Of a stretch of 64,000 nt of DNA, positions 33,652 through 43,035 are shown in pieces. Positions within the stretch are counted from its first letter, which is position 1; every line of letters begins with the position of its first letter. The notes beneath the pieces are model-generated. The model had not been told where the DNA came from. It searched no databases and was given only the letters and a program-made list of their open reading frames with translations. Source of the DNA: Pseudomonadota bacterium (GTDB taxonomy: Bacteria; Pseudomonadota; Alphaproteobacteria; Rhizobiales; Rhizobiaceae); the NCBI GenBank assembly GCA_023451735.1, contig JAEXYH010000020.1, positions 1-64,000 on the forward strand, read 5' to 3'. A program made the position numbers and the translations under genes.

Positions 33652-36264
33652 CTATTCCGAATCAAGCATTTCGCGAACGGCGACGGCAAGTTGCTTCAAC
33701 GAGAACGGCTTCGGCAAGAAGCCGAATTTCGCATCGGCCGGCAGGTTGCGGGCAAACGCATCCTCAGCATATCCGGAAACGAAGATGAACTTCAGGTCGG
33801 GATAGGATTTGCGCAATTCAGTCAGCAGCGTCGGGCCGTCCATTTCGGGCATGACGACGTCGGACACGACGATATCCACCTTGCCCTCAAGCTCTTCCAT
33901 GATGTCGAGCGCCTCGGTGCCTGATCCGGCCTCGTGGACGGTGTAACCGCGGGTCTCCAGCATACGTTTGCCGCCGCGACGGACCGCCTCTTCGTCCTCC
34001 ACCAGGAGCACGACCGCAGACTTTCCGGTCAGGTCGACCGGCTCGGCTGCCGGCGCCGCAGCGACAGCCACAGGCTTGGGCGGACCACCGGTCGATCCCT
34101 CGATCATAACGGGCGCATGGGAGACCGGCTGAATTTCGGGAATATGGCGCGGCAGGAAGATACGGAAACTGGTTCCCTTGCCGATTTCCGACTCCGGATA
34201 GATGTAGCCGCCGGACTGCTTGATGATACCATAGACCATTGCCAGGCCGAGGCCGGTCCCCTTGCCCACTTCCTTGGTGGTGAAGAAAGGTTCGAAAATC
34301 TTGTCCATGATCTCGGGCGGGATGCCCGTGCCGCTGTCGGAGACCTCGACCATGACGAAATCTTCGGACGGAAGATCGGCCTGCTGGAAGCTGCCGGCAT
34401 CATCGGACGTGACGTTGCGGGTCTTGATCAGGATCGTGCCGCCGTTCGGCATGGCATCGCGTGCGTTGACGCAGAGATTGATCAGCACCTGTTCGAATTG
34501 CGAAAGGTCGGTGCGGACCGGCCAGAGATCACGGCCGTAATCGACCTCCAGCTTGACGTTGGTGCCGGAAATCAGCCGATCGACCAGCATGCGCAGATCG
34601 CCGACCACATCGGTCAGGTTAAGCACGGCCGGACGCATCGTCTGCTTGCGCGAGAAGGCCAGCAACTGACGCACCAGAACGGCCGCCCTGTTGGCGTTGC
34701 GCTTGATCTCCATCAGGTCGGCGAAGCTGGCGTCGGAAGGCCGCGCCTGCAGCAGAAGATGGTCGGACGAAAGCAGGATTGCCGTCAGCACATTGTTGAA
34801 ATCGTGCGCGATACCACCTGCCAGCGTGCCGACCGCATTCAGCTTCTGCGTCTGCGCCATCTGGGTTTCGAGCGCCTTCTGCTCGGTCGTCTCGACGGCA
34901 TAGACGATCGCGACCTCTTCCGGCGCCTCGTCGCTCTCGTCGATCACCGCATTGACGTAGAAGCGCACATAACGATTCTCATCGCCCGGATGACGGGATT
35001 CGATCGGCGCAATATCACCCTGTCGATCCTTGGCGGCGGCAAGCGCCTCCATCAGCGTTTCGCGGGTGCTGTCATGGACGATGCGCTCCAGCTCGGCACT
35101 ACCGGCATCGACCTCATCGCGCGACACAACTCCGGCAAAAAGCCGCAGGAACGGCGCGTTGATGCGGAGAATTCTGCCATTTCCATCCACCGAGGCGATC
35201 GCCATCGGTGTGTTGTTGAAGAATCGCGTGAAGCGCATGGCAGACGCAGACTGGTCGGCCTCGGCACCCTTGGCGCGCATCAGTACGACCGTGCGGCTTT
35301 CGCCGGGTGCTCCATCGCGCATGGTGCTGACATTGTGGACCAGTTTTGCCGGAAGGCTCTGGCCGTTGGCGCGGCGAAGGTCGAGTTCGAGCGTCTCGGT
35401 GCGTTTCAGGCCGGGTGCGGCCTGCACGGACTGGATAAGGGCCATGCCCTCGCCCGCCACGAGATCCGAAATCATCATCGATTGCGGCGTAAATTTCGTC
35501 AGGTCGAGACCGAGCCATTCGGCAAGCGTCGCATTGAGATAGAAAATCTCGCCTTTACGCCCGGCGGAGAAAAAGCCGACCGGGGCGTGATCGAGATAAT
35601 CGATTGCGTTCTGCAACTCGCGGAAAAAGCGCTCCTGATCGTCCCGTTCCGAAGTGATATCGGTGATTTCCCAGATATCAAGCGCATTGCGGCCGGCCCG
35701 GCCTAGCAGGCGCGCCTTCAGGCGATACCAATGCGCATCCGAACCATTGCCGGTCAGGCGACCGAGCGGCTGCAGCAGACGAAATTCCTCGTGGCCTTCG
35801 CGACCTTCCCTGAGTGCCGCCGTCAAGCGGTAGAGGGCTTCGGTCGATTCGCGCGTCTTCGACAACAGCGTTTCGAGCGACTGGACGTTGCGGCCGTTGG
35901 AGACGCCTGTCATCCGCCCATAGGCGGCATTGGCATAAACGATCCGGCCCTTGGCATCGGTGACCACGATCCCGTCGGGGTGGCTCGCCAGAAAACTGCG
36001 GGCCAGCTCATCGGAGCGCGACTGCGGCATGACCTCGACGAGGCCGATCAGCGATGACACGATGAAGAAAATCCCGACCATCGCCAGGATGCCGAGAAGA
36101 CCGAGGACGACCTCGTTATCCAGTGCCTGCTGGAAGACGATAAAGGCAATGGCGACGCCCAGCAGCACCATCGCCAGAAGGACGATCCGGACAACCGTGC
36201 CGCCACGGCTGCCGCGATCGACCAATGGCGTTTCGTCGTTGCCGGCTTTCGGCGAGCTCGTCAT
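33652..36264 (-). CDS. cckA: Cell-cycle hybrid histidine kinase CckA
   Basis: An 870-residue hybrid kinase: two N-terminal membrane helices (about 27-45 and 53-77), PAS-type sensor regions from about 95 to 460, HisKA with the phospho-His near residue 487 (LAGGIAHDFNNVLTAIL), an ATPase domain (NLCVNARDAMPNGG, DSGTGIPPEI, GTGLGLAMVYGI), and a receiver domain with Asp near 802 (VSDVVMPEMDGP). This is the CckA order. CckA feeds ChpT, CtrA and CpdR to time replication and division in alphaproteobacteria. ATG at 36264 has AGAGG upstream. Its place next to recA is typical for rhizobia. Confidence 0.93.
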   Translation of the reverse strand: MTSSPKAGNDETPLVDRGSRGGTVVRIVLLAMVLLGVAIAFIVFQQALDNEVVLGLLGILAMVGIFFIVSSLIGLVEVMPQSRSDELARSFLASHPDGIVVTDAKGRIVYANAAYGRMTGVSNGRNVQSLETLLSKTRESTEALYRLTAALREGREGHEEFRLLQPLGRLTGNGSDAHWYRLKARLLGRAGRNALDIWEITDITSERDDQERFFRELQNAIDYLDHAPVGFFSAGRKGEIFYLNATLAEWLGLDLTKFTPQSMMISDLVAGEGMALIQSVQAAPGLKRTETLELDLRRANGQSLPAKLVHNVSTMRDGAPGESRTVVLMRAKGAEADQSASAMRFTRFFNNTPMAIASVDGNGRILRINAPFLRLFAGVVSRDEVDAGSAELERIVHDSTRETLMEALAAAKDRQGDIAPIESRHPGDENRYVRFYVNAVIDESDEAPEEVAIVYAVETTEQKALETQMAQTQKLNAVGTLAGGIAHDFNNVLTAILLSSDHLLLQARPSDASFADLMEIKRNANRAAVLVRQLLAFSRKQTMRPAVLNLTDVVGDLRMLVDRLISGTNVKLEVDYGRDLWPVRTDLSQFEQVLINLCVNARDAMPNGGTILIKTRNVTSDDAGSFQQADLPSEDFVMVEVSDSGTGIPPEIMDKIFEPFFTTKEVGKGTGLGLAMVYGIIKQSGGYIYPESEIGKGTSFRIFLPRHIPEIQPVSHAPVMIEGSTGGPPKPVAVAAAPAAEPVDLTGKSAVVLLVEDEEAVRRGGKRMLETRGYTVHEAGSGTEALDIMEELEGKVDIVVSDVVMPEMDGPTLLTELRKSYPDLKFIFVSGYAEDAFARNLPADAKFGFLPKPFSLKQLAVAVREMLDSE

Positions 36265-36518
36265 CAAAACCTCTTGCTCCGGTGCACGGCACCGACGTCG
36301 CAAAACGCACCCCGTGGCGTTCGCGATTCTCTCTTAGCAATTTGAAGATGAAGCAAAAAGCTCCGGAAAGCCACAAAAGGCGGGACAGTGCAGCGCCCTG
36401 CCCTATGTGAGATGCCAATGAGACACATTTTAGCGTTGACGGACGGCGCCAAGCCTTGCCTCCCGGACCAAAAAATCGTCTGTGTCAGACGCATAGATCG
36501 CATAAGGAGTTACATAAC

Positions 36519-37502
36519 ATGGTCGGAGAACTGTGGGGCGAATACGGTCGCAACCTCCTCGTGGCGGTCATCGGTGTCGGTTTGGCCCTTATCTGCCTCG
36601 TCGGAATCCTGTGGATAGTGCGCGGACGCCGCGGGCCGTCGCCATTCGTGCGCGGCGGGCGCAACCGCCAGCCGCGGCTGCAGGTGCTCGATGCCGCGGC
36701 CGTTGATGCGCGCCGTCGCCTGGTTCTCGTCAGGCGCGACGATGTCGAACACCTGATCATGATCGGCGGACCGACCGACGTCGTGATTGAAAGCCGGATT
36801 GCCAATTCGGCCCAAAATGCCGAAGTTCCGGTCCAGGAAACGCATCCGGCGCAGCCAATAGCGATCCCTTCTCCGGCAGCACCGGCAGCGACCAAATTAC
36901 CTTCAAGCGAGATACCCCGGCGCCCGGTGCCCGCTCCGGCACCACGGACTGAAGCGATCAGGGAGCCGGTCGAAGAAGCCTTTGTCCGCGAAACGCGCGC
37001 CACCGCAGCGCCGCAGGCTGCCGCCGTCGCAGCCGCTCCGGTTGCGATGTCACGTATGGAGCCGGCGGTTAATTCTTCGCCCGCAAACCCTGTCCGTACG
37101 GAGCCTGTGCAGCCACGCGTCGCGGCGCCGGTAGCCGGACAGCCGGCACTTGACGATGCAGCGCGCCTCCTCGAAAGCCAGCGCGACCGCGTCTTCGCCG
37201 AACGCAGCACACCTGCGGCAGCTGCCGCGCCTGCAATACGTCCGGTGTCGCAGCAAACACCGGTTCCTGCTGAAAAGCCGACCGGCCTTGGAAGCGATTT
37301 CGAAAAAATCCTCGAAGAAGAAATGGCTCACAACATGGCTGCGCGGGATGCATCCCTTGCTAACCGGTCGCTGCCGCAAGCAGGCCCGACCGTGGCTGTG
37401 CCGGTCGTAGCAGCACCCGGCAGCCCGACACGCGACGACCCGTCGCTGCAAAGCGAGGTTGCCCGGATATTCGGCGAAATGTCCGCGAGCCGCGATAAGT
37501 AA
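36519..37502 (+). CDS. FliO-like membrane protein with long Pro/Ala-rich tail
   Basis: A 327-residue protein. Residues 1-35 contain one membrane helix (LLVAVIGVGLALICLVGILW), followed by a conserved cytoplasmic domain RLQVLDAAAVDARRRLVLVR and EHLIMIGGPTDVVIES, the pattern of FliO/MopB, the small assembly factor of the flagellar export gate. About 230 residues of Pro/Ala/Val-rich, disordered-looking sequence follow, far beyond FliO length, ending in a helical segment (FEKILEEEMAHNMAARDAS). There is no flagellar gene nearby, so the role may not be flagellar. AAGGAG lies 8 bases before the ATG at 36519. Divergent from cckA. Confidence 0.72.
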   Translation: MVGELWGEYGRNLLVAVIGVGLALICLVGILWIVRGRRGPSPFVRGGRNRQPRLQVLDAAAVDARRRLVLVRRDDVEHLIMIGGPTDVVIESRIANSAQNAEVPVQETHPAQPIAIPSPAAPAATKLPSSEIPRRPVPAPAPRTEAIREPVEEAFVRETRATAAPQAAAVAAAPVAMSRMEPAVNSSPANPVRTEPVQPRVAAPVAGQPALDDAARLLESQRDRVFAERSTPAAAAAPAIRPVSQQTPVPAEKPTGLGSDFEKILEEEMAHNMAARDASLANRSLPQAGPTVAVPVVAAPGSPTRDDPSLQSEVARIFGEMSASRDK

Positions 37503-37535
37503 CGTAACGCTTGAGCTACGACTATCGATGCAAAC

Positions 37536-37566
37536 AAAAAAGGCACGTCGCGACGTGCCTTTTTTG
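37536..37566. terminator. Bidirectional terminator between the FliO-like gene and dksA
   Basis: A perfect 30-base palindrome (six A, GGCACGTCG and its complement, six T). It ends both the plus-strand FliO-like gene and the minus-strand dksA gene. Confidence 0.93.
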
Positions 37567-37590
37567 ATTTTTATTTCGGCTCAACGATTA

Positions 37591-38010
37591 TTATTCGTCG
37601 CGATAGACCTTTTCACGCCGCTCGTGACGCTCCTGCGCCTCGATCGACAGCGTTGCGATCGGACGGGCGTCCAGTCGCTTGAGGCCGATCGGCTCGCCGG
37701 TTTCTTCGCAATAGCCGTAGGTTCCATCGTCGATCCGCTGCATGGCGGCGTCGATCTTGGATATGAGTTTGCGCTGGCGGTCGCGGGCGCGCAATTCGAT
37801 TGCACGGTCCGTTTCCGATGATGCGCGGTCTGCAAGGTCTGGGTGGTTTGCACTTTCCTCAGCCAGGTGCCCGAGGGTCTCCCGCGCCTCCCTGAGGATG
37901 TCATTCTTCCATGCGATCAGCTTGGCCCTGAAGTACGCCTTCTGATTTGCATTCATGAACTCTTCGTTTTCCGAGAGCACATAGTTACTAAGATCGATCT
38001 TCTCACTCAA
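37591..38010 (-). CDS. dksA: RNA polymerase-binding transcription factor DksA (single-cysteine type)
   Basis: A 139-residue DksA that works with ppGpp at the RNA polymerase secondary channel. The coiled-coil carries the tip region and the C-terminus reads DGTYGYCEETGEPIGLKRLD then ARPIATLSIEAQERHE: only one of the four zinc-ligand cysteines of E. coli DksA remains. I place the start at the TTG at 38010, which gives SEKIDLSNYVLSENEEF and has AGGAG 7 bases upstream; an ATG at 38031 would add MFFRRIA and lie upstream of that ribosome binding site. Divergent from sixA. Confidence 0.92.
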   Translation of the reverse strand: MSEKIDLSNYVLSENEEFMNANQKAYFRAKLIAWKNDILREARETLGHLAEESANHPDLADRASSETDRAIELRARDRQRKLISKIDAAMQRIDDGTYGYCEETGEPIGLKRLDARPIATLSIEAQERHERREKVYRDE

Positions 38011-38266
38011 CGCGATTCTCCTGAAGAACATCTCATGGCGCCCCTATACTCCATTAACCAGTCCTCATTCAAGCCTTTCGCCCAGTTTTGCAGCAGTTTT
38101 AAATTTGTTACAAAATTCGGCTAAGTGACTAATTTTTATGCTTTTCCCACAATCGCATGGGTAGCCGGCTTGCAAACACCTCAACCGGCGGCACATGATC
38201 CGGTTGACCAATCGACCAAAGCAACGCTACGCCTTTTACTCAGCGTTTCATTTTGGCGAGCCGAAG

Positions 38267-38764
38267 ATGATCGAGCCTGAACCATTCCGTATTTACCTGA
38301 TGCGCCACGCGCAGGCAGCCTCGGCATTGCCGGGCGGACGCGATTTCGACCGCATGCTAGACGATCGCGGTTATGCGCAGGCGGAGATGGTCGCAGATCG
38401 CGCTGCAGATCTTGGATATGTGCCGGATTGCCTCGTCAGTTCGACGGCGGCGCGCTGTCGGCAGACTGCGGAGATCGTGCGCAGGGCCGTTGGCGAAACT
38501 CTGGAAATCCAGCTTGTCGACGAACTATACAACGGCACGCCGGATCTTTATGCGACGATCATCGCCGGGCAGCGGCCTGCGCGATCCGTCATGCTGATCG
38601 GTCATAATCCGAGCATAGACCAGTTGCTGGAAGGCTTGATCGGCAAGGCGCAGAGGCGCGGGGCCATGCCGGGCGGATACCCGACGGCGGGACTGGCTGT
38701 TCTCGACTACGTCGCGGACAAAGAGAGCAGCGGCTGGATGCTGAGCAATCTGCTCAACGCATGA
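38267..38764 (+). CDS. sixA: SixA-type phosphohistidine phosphatase / histidine phosphatase family protein
   Basis: A 165-residue protein with the phosphoglycerate-mutase-like RHG motif modified to LMRHAQAA (as in SixA), the second Arg in SSTAARCRQTAEIV and the catalytic His in VMLIGHNPSIDQLLEGL. SixA dephosphorylates histidine phosphotransfer proteins in E. coli. Several phosphorelay proteins lie in this window (CckA, an Hpt protein), but no functional link is shown. The ribosome binding site before 38267 is weak. Confidence 0.82.
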   Translation: MIEPEPFRIYLMRHAQAASALPGGRDFDRMLDDRGYAQAEMVADRAADLGYVPDCLVSSTAARCRQTAEIVRRAVGETLEIQLVDELYNGTPDLYATIIAGQRPARSVMLIGHNPSIDQLLEGLIGKAQRRGAMPGGYPTAGLAVLDYVADKESSGWMLSNLLNA

Positions 38765-38831
38765 ACAGCCCGACATTGCGAGCCGGCGTCGTGCGCCTAT
38801 ATAGGGGAAAACACTTTTTCGGGATCCCGCC

Positions 38832-40301
38832 TTGGCGCCTTCGCTGACCAGTTTTACCGACGACGCTCGCATTGCACTCGACAATATCGCCGACCGCGCA
38901 TCCGGGCTCGTCAACCCGACGATACGGCTCGGCGTGACCGGTCTATCCCGCGCCGGCAAGACCGTGCTGATTTCGTCGATCGTGCAGAACCTGCTGAATG
39001 GCGGGCGCCTGCCGCTGTTCGAGGCGGTTCGCTCCGGACGCGTCTCCGCCATCCGGCTCGAAGAGCAGCCGGATGACGCCATTCCGAGATTTCAGTACGA
39101 GGATCATATTCAGGCGCTAGTTCGCGATCGTATATGGCCGGATTCGACGCGCGCCATTTCCGAATTGCGACTGACCATCGATTATCAGAGTGCCAGTGGC
39201 TGGAACCGCTTCTTTTCACCCGGCAGGCTTTCACTCGACATCGTCGACTATCCGGGCGAATGGCTGCTCGATCTACCGCTTCTGACACAAGACTACCGTC
39301 AGTTCAGCAATGCTACGGCGGACTTGGCGCAGACGGGTATCCGCAAGGAACTTGCCAGCGACTGGATGCAACTTGCAACCACGATCGATATGGACGCACC
39401 GGCCGACGAAATGACCGCACGTCGCCTGTTCGAGGTATTTTCCGCCTATCTCAAGGCCTGCAAATCCGACGAGCGGTCCCTGTCGACGCTGCCGCCGGGG
39501 CGTTTCCTGATGCCGGGAGACCTGGAAGGTTCACCGGCGCTGACCTTTGCTCCGCTGCCCGGGATTCCTGACACGACGGCAGTAAAAGGGTCATTGCGGG
39601 CGATGATGGAGCGCCGCTTCGAGGCCTACAAGACCGTGGTGGTAAAACCCTTCTTTCGGCATCACTTCGCGCGTCTCGACAGGCAAATCGTACTTGTCGA
39701 TGCACTGCAGGCGATAAATCGAGGTCCGGAGGCACTGCAGGACCTTGAACGTGCGCTCGGCGACGTGCTTGGCTGTTTCCGGCCAGGCCATAACAGCTTC
39801 TTTTCATCCTTCGTCACGCGTCGCATCGAGAAGGTCCTGATCGCCGCGACCAAGGCCGACCATCTGCATCACGAGAGCCACGATCGGCTGGAACGATTGA
39901 CCGGTCGCCTCGTCGACCGCGCCATCCAGCGCATCGGCCTGTCGGGTGCCGGTTTTGAAGTGATGGCGATCGCCTCGGTGCGCGCGACCCGTGAAGCCAG
40001 CGTCAAGGAGGGCAATCACATGCTTCCGGTGATCGTCGGCACGCCGATCGAAGGCGAAACGATCAATGGCGAGCGATTCGACGGCACCAAGACAACGGCG
40101 ATATTTCCCGGTGACCTGCCGGCGGATCCTACTCATATGTTCAAAACGCTGGATAGCGACAGCCCTGATCTTCCGGACATCAATTTCGTCCGCTTCCGGC
40201 CGCCGGCGATCGAGGGACGCTCGGGCAGCCTTAATCTCGCAGTGCCGCATATCCGGCTCGACCGTGCGCTGCAGTTCCTGCTTGGAGACCGCCTCGCATG
40301 A
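38832..40301 (+). CDS. YcjX family protein (DUF463 GTPase-like)
   Basis: A 489-residue P-loop protein. The Walker A motif is RLGVTGLSRAGKTVLISSIV, the Walker B-like region LDIVDYPGEWLLDLPLL, and the later IAATKADHLHHESHDRLERL fits an NKxD-type guanine-specificity region, consistent with YcjX/DUF463. The family is stress-linked in other bacteria but of unknown function. No ATG precedes the conserved start; the TTG at 38832 gives LAPSLTSFTDDARIALDNI and fits homologues. It overlaps ycjF by four bases (ATGA), the usual ycjX-ycjF pairing. Confidence 0.88.
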   Translation: MAPSLTSFTDDARIALDNIADRASGLVNPTIRLGVTGLSRAGKTVLISSIVQNLLNGGRLPLFEAVRSGRVSAIRLEEQPDDAIPRFQYEDHIQALVRDRIWPDSTRAISELRLTIDYQSASGWNRFFSPGRLSLDIVDYPGEWLLDLPLLTQDYRQFSNATADLAQTGIRKELASDWMQLATTIDMDAPADEMTARRLFEVFSAYLKACKSDERSLSTLPPGRFLMPGDLEGSPALTFAPLPGIPDTTAVKGSLRAMMERRFEAYKTVVVKPFFRHHFARLDRQIVLVDALQAINRGPEALQDLERALGDVLGCFRPGHNSFFSSFVTRRIEKVLIAATKADHLHHESHDRLERLTGRLVDRAIQRIGLSGAGFEVMAIASVRATREASVKEGNHMLPVIVGTPIEGETINGERFDGTKTTAIFPGDLPADPTHMFKTLDSDSPDLPDINFVRFRPPAIEGRSGSLNLAVPHIRLDRALQFLLGDRLA

Positions 40302-41371
40302 GACCGCCCTACACCAACGATCCTTCCCGACGTCGCCCGGCCGCTTATCAGTTCGAGGATGACGCGAAACAGGAGGCCGCAGCGCCGAAGCCGGTGCGGC
40401 GTCCGAAAAGCTTTGACCAGTCCGTAACGGTGATACCGGACGAAGACGATCCGTTCGCCGGTGCCGAACTCGATGAATCCAGCCTCCCCGTTGCGGAACC
40501 AAGACCGCGGAAACGGTTTTCCTTTGTCGGACTTGCAACCGCAGCGCTCGGCACCTTCCTGTCGCTCGCGTTCGGGCTTTGGGCGGATCAGGTCGTGCGC
40601 GATCTTTTCGCCCGCGCCGACTGGCTTGGTTATGCCGCCATTACGGCACTTTCGCTGGCGCTTTTCGGATTGCTGGTCGTCGTCGGGCGCGAGATCATGG
40701 GGATCGCGCGGCTTGCCGCTGTGCAGAGCCTGAAAACGGAGGCGGAAGAAGCTGCAGCTTCCGTCCAGGCCCAGCCAGCGCGCAAGGTGGTGGAGCGCCT
40801 GACATCGCTCCTCAGTCACCGAGCGGAGACTGCCAAAGGTAGAAGTGTGCTCGAAGGCACCAAGGATGACATTATCGACGGGCCACATCTTCTCGATCTG
40901 GCTGAGCGCGAACTGCTGACGCCGCTCGATCGCAAGGCTCGCGGTCTCATTCTGAATTCGTCGAAACGGGTCGCGATTGTTACCGCCATCAGCCCCAGAG
41001 CTATCGTCGACCTCGCCTACGTATTGTTTGAGGTCACGCGCCTCGTGCGCGCCATGGCCGAGCTTTATGGGGCAAGACCCGGTAAACTAGGCCTGCTGCG
41101 GCTGATCCGCGATGTCATCGCACATCTTGCGGTCACGGGCTCCATCGCGGTCGGAGACGGACTGGCGCAACAGGTTCTCGGTCACGGACTTGCCTCGCGG
41201 CTATCGCGGCGACTCGGCGAAGGCGTCATCAACGGGCTTCTGACAGCACGCATCGGAATAGCGGCCATGGACCTTTGCCGACCATTGCCGTTCCGCGCCC
41301 TGCCCCGACCGGGGGTCGGCGATTTCATGTCCGATATCGTGGCGGCCGGCCGCACAGACGAGAAGGACTAA
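40298..41371 (+). CDS. YcjF family inner-membrane protein (TIGR01620 / DUF697)
   Basis: A 357-residue protein: a disordered N-terminal 75 residues, two membrane helices (about 79-97 and 110-130, LGTFLSLAFGLWADQVV and AAITALSLALFGLLVVVG), then a DUF697 domain with further hydrophobic segments (AIVDLAYVLFEVTRLVRAMA and RLIRDVIAHLAVTGSIAVG). This is the YcjF/TIGR01620 type, almost always paired with YcjX. The four-base overlap with the upstream gene implies translational coupling and a shared function at the membrane. Confidence 0.88.
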   Translation: MRPPYTNDPSRRRPAAYQFEDDAKQEAAAPKPVRRPKSFDQSVTVIPDEDDPFAGAELDESSLPVAEPRPRKRFSFVGLATAALGTFLSLAFGLWADQVVRDLFARADWLGYAAITALSLALFGLLVVVGREIMGIARLAAVQSLKTEAEEAAASVQAQPARKVVERLTSLLSHRAETAKGRSVLEGTKDDIIDGPHLLDLAERELLTPLDRKARGLILNSSKRVAIVTAISPRAIVDLAYVLFEVTRLVRAMAELYGARPGKLGLLRLIRDVIAHLAVTGSIAVGDGLAQQVLGHGLASRLSRRLGEGVINGLLTARIGIAAMDLCRPLPFRALPRPGVGDFMSDIVAAGRTDEKD

Positions 41372-41413
41372 CCCTTTCCGGGACACCCCGTGAGCGCCAA
41401 AAGATACGAAGCG

Positions 41414-41421
41414 TTAACCAT
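41414..41421 (+). promoter_or_regulatory. TTAACCAT motif (CtrA-like half-site)
   Basis: TTAACCAT lies 67 bases before the ATG of the secreted protein at 41488, followed ten bases after its TTAA by a second TTAA. It matches the short form of the alphaproteobacterial CtrA recognition sequence. An 8-mer occurs by chance often enough that this is only suggestive. Confidence 0.3.
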
Positions 41422-41487
41422 TCTCGCTTAATTTCGACCTCACTAAACATCGCCGCTGACAGCGGAACGTCCCAAGGGGAAAGCCTC

Positions 41488-42045
41488 ATGTATTCGCGCT
41501 TCTTTTCGCTTTTCGGCGGGCTTGCCGCTTTGACTCTGGTCACCGCAGTTCCGGCATTTGCTCCGCAGGCGGAAGCTGCGTCCCGCGATCAGATCTTCTT
41601 CCAGTCCGTGGCTGGTGGATGGAAAGGTCCAGGCGAGATCGTCGCCGGCAAATACAAGGGCACGAAATTCAACTGCAACCTGACCGGCTCCCCGTCACCC
41701 GACGGTGATACGGGCATAAAGCTCGACGGCACCTGCCGGGTCGGCGTCTTCCAGCAGCCGATGTCGGCTGTCATCACCCAGAACGGACGCGGCTACACCG
41801 GCAAGTTCCTCGATGGGGCCGAAGGCAAGGGTCTCGATATCGTCTCCGGTTCGGTCAATGGGGATAAGGTGGTGATGGGCATCAACCGCGCCAAGCTCAA
41901 CGGTGCGATGGTCGCCAGCCTGCGCGGCGACAACAAGATGAACATCACCATTTCGGTCAAGGTGGAAGACCAGATGGTGCCGGTCATCGGCCTGTCGCTC
42001 GACCGTGACCTCGACTCGATCGCCGTCGGCTCGATCAAGGAATAG
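41488..42045 (+). CDS. Secreted protein of unknown function
   Basis: A 185-residue protein with a signal peptide (MYSRFFSLFGGLAALTLVTA, cleaved about AEA-AS). The mature part is a beta-rich domain: DQIFFQSVAGGWKGPGEIVAG, two cysteines (FNCNL and GTCRV) that could form one disulfide, and a C-terminal MNITISVKVEDQMVPVIGLSL. I do not recognise a named family; it resembles conserved periplasmic proteins of Rhizobiaceae. AAGGGGA lies upstream of the ATG at 41488. Confidence 0.78.
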   Translation: MYSRFFSLFGGLAALTLVTAVPAFAPQAEAASRDQIFFQSVAGGWKGPGEIVAGKYKGTKFNCNLTGSPSPDGDTGIKLDGTCRVGVFQQPMSAVITQNGRGYTGKFLDGAEGKGLDIVSGSVNGDKVVMGINRAKLNGAMVASLRGDNKMNITISVKVEDQMVPVIGLSLDRDLDSIAVGSIKE

Positions 42046-42137
42046 TGAAATCTCGGGCGCGGGTTATCATGCGCCTACGCTAATTCAATTTCTCAGAATT
42101 CCAAAATATCTCATTACCCGACAACGATTTTCAGTCT

Positions 42138-42686
42138 TTAAGAAAATCCACCCGCTGTTTCAACCTGCCGCCACCAAAGGCCATCCGGCTTCGCGATCCT
42201 GATCCCGGTCGAATTCAAGCTGCCCGCCCAGCTTTCAGCCTTGCGGTCGTTGATCATCATCTGCGGAGCAAGATCCGCGAGCGGTAGCATGACGAATGCG
42301 CGTTCGGTCATACGCGGATGCGGCAGTTCCAGCTTCGGTGACTTCTGAACCCGATCACCATAGGTCAGCAGATCGATATCGAGTGTCCTTGGTCCCCAGC
42401 GCTCTGCCCGCACGCGTTTCATTTCACGCTCCAGCGCGAGACACAGATCGAGCAATTCCTCCGGCTCCAGTTCGGTCTCTATCAGCGCACAGCAATTGAA
42501 GAAGTCGGCCTGGTCGGTCTTGCCCCAAGGCGGCGTCAGGTAGAGCCGGGAAACGGCTGACACCCTACAGTCCTTTCGCGCATCAAGCGTCTGCAACGCG
42601 TGCGCCATGGCCGATGCCGGATCACCGACATTGCCGCCCAGCCCCAGCGCTGCGATTTCCCATGGATGATCAGGCACGATGCTCAA
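42138..42686 (-). CDS. folK: 2-amino-4-hydroxy-6-hydroxymethyldihydropteridine pyrophosphokinase
   Basis: A 182-residue HPPK that pyrophosphorylates 6-hydroxymethyl-dihydropterin with ATP. GLGGNVGDPASAMAHALQTL, YLTPPWGKTDQADFFNCCALIETEL and WGPRTLDIDLLTYGD plus LPHPRMTERAFVMLPLADL are the family motifs. Start is a TTG at 42686 inside folB, with GGAGG six bases upstream; the first ATG would be well into the protein. Third gene of folP-folB-folK. Confidence 0.95.
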   Translation of the reverse strand: MSIVPDHPWEIAALGLGGNVGDPASAMAHALQTLDARKDCRVSAVSRLYLTPPWGKTDQADFFNCCALIETELEPEELLDLCLALEREMKRVRAERWGPRTLDIDLLTYGDRVQKSPKLELPHPRMTERAFVMLPLADLAPQMMINDRKAESWAGSLNSTGIRIAKPDGLWWRQVETAGGFS

Positions 42687-43035
42687 CGCGCACCTCCACG
42701 TAATCGAGAATGCCGGCGATCGGTGCGCTCGGCTTCCTGATCGCCACCTCGACCCGGCGGATCAGCGGCGACCAAGCGGTCAGCCCAAGAGCCACATCAT
42801 TGGCAAGCGTTTCGATCAGGTTGCGACGGCTGCCGGTCATGATCTTCTCAACCAGTTCATAGGCCACCCCATAATGAACCGTCTGCTCGACCTCGTCGGA
42901 CACCAGAACATCCCCCGCGTCGACATCCATGACGACATCAACGAAGAAACGTTGACCGAGAGCCATTTCCTGCTCGAAGACCCCGTGACGCGCGTAAAAG
43001 GCGCAATTCTTCAGAGTGATCTGATAGGTGGACAT
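42670..43035 (-). CDS. folB: Dihydroneopterin aldolase
   Basis: A 121-residue DHNA, which cleaves dihydroneopterin to 6-hydroxymethyl-dihydropterin. Motifs are NCAFYARHGVFEQEMALGQRF (Glu near the pterin pocket), VHYGVAYELVEKIM, NLIETLANDVA and VAIRKPSAPI. ATG at 43035 shares a base with the folP stop (TGATG), and its own 3' end overlaps the folK start, so all three are translationally coupled. Confidence 0.95.
   Translation of the reverse strand: MSTYQITLKNCAFYARHGVFEQEMALGQRFFVDVVMDVDAGDVLVSDEVEQTVHYGVAYELVEKIMTGSRRNLIETLANDVALGLTAWSPLIRRVEVAIRKPSAPIAGILDYVEVRVEHRA

Noticed and set aside
33934..35706. 590-codon open frame antisense to cckA
   Set aside because: Shadow of the CckA kinase and PAS domains; no recognisable protein.
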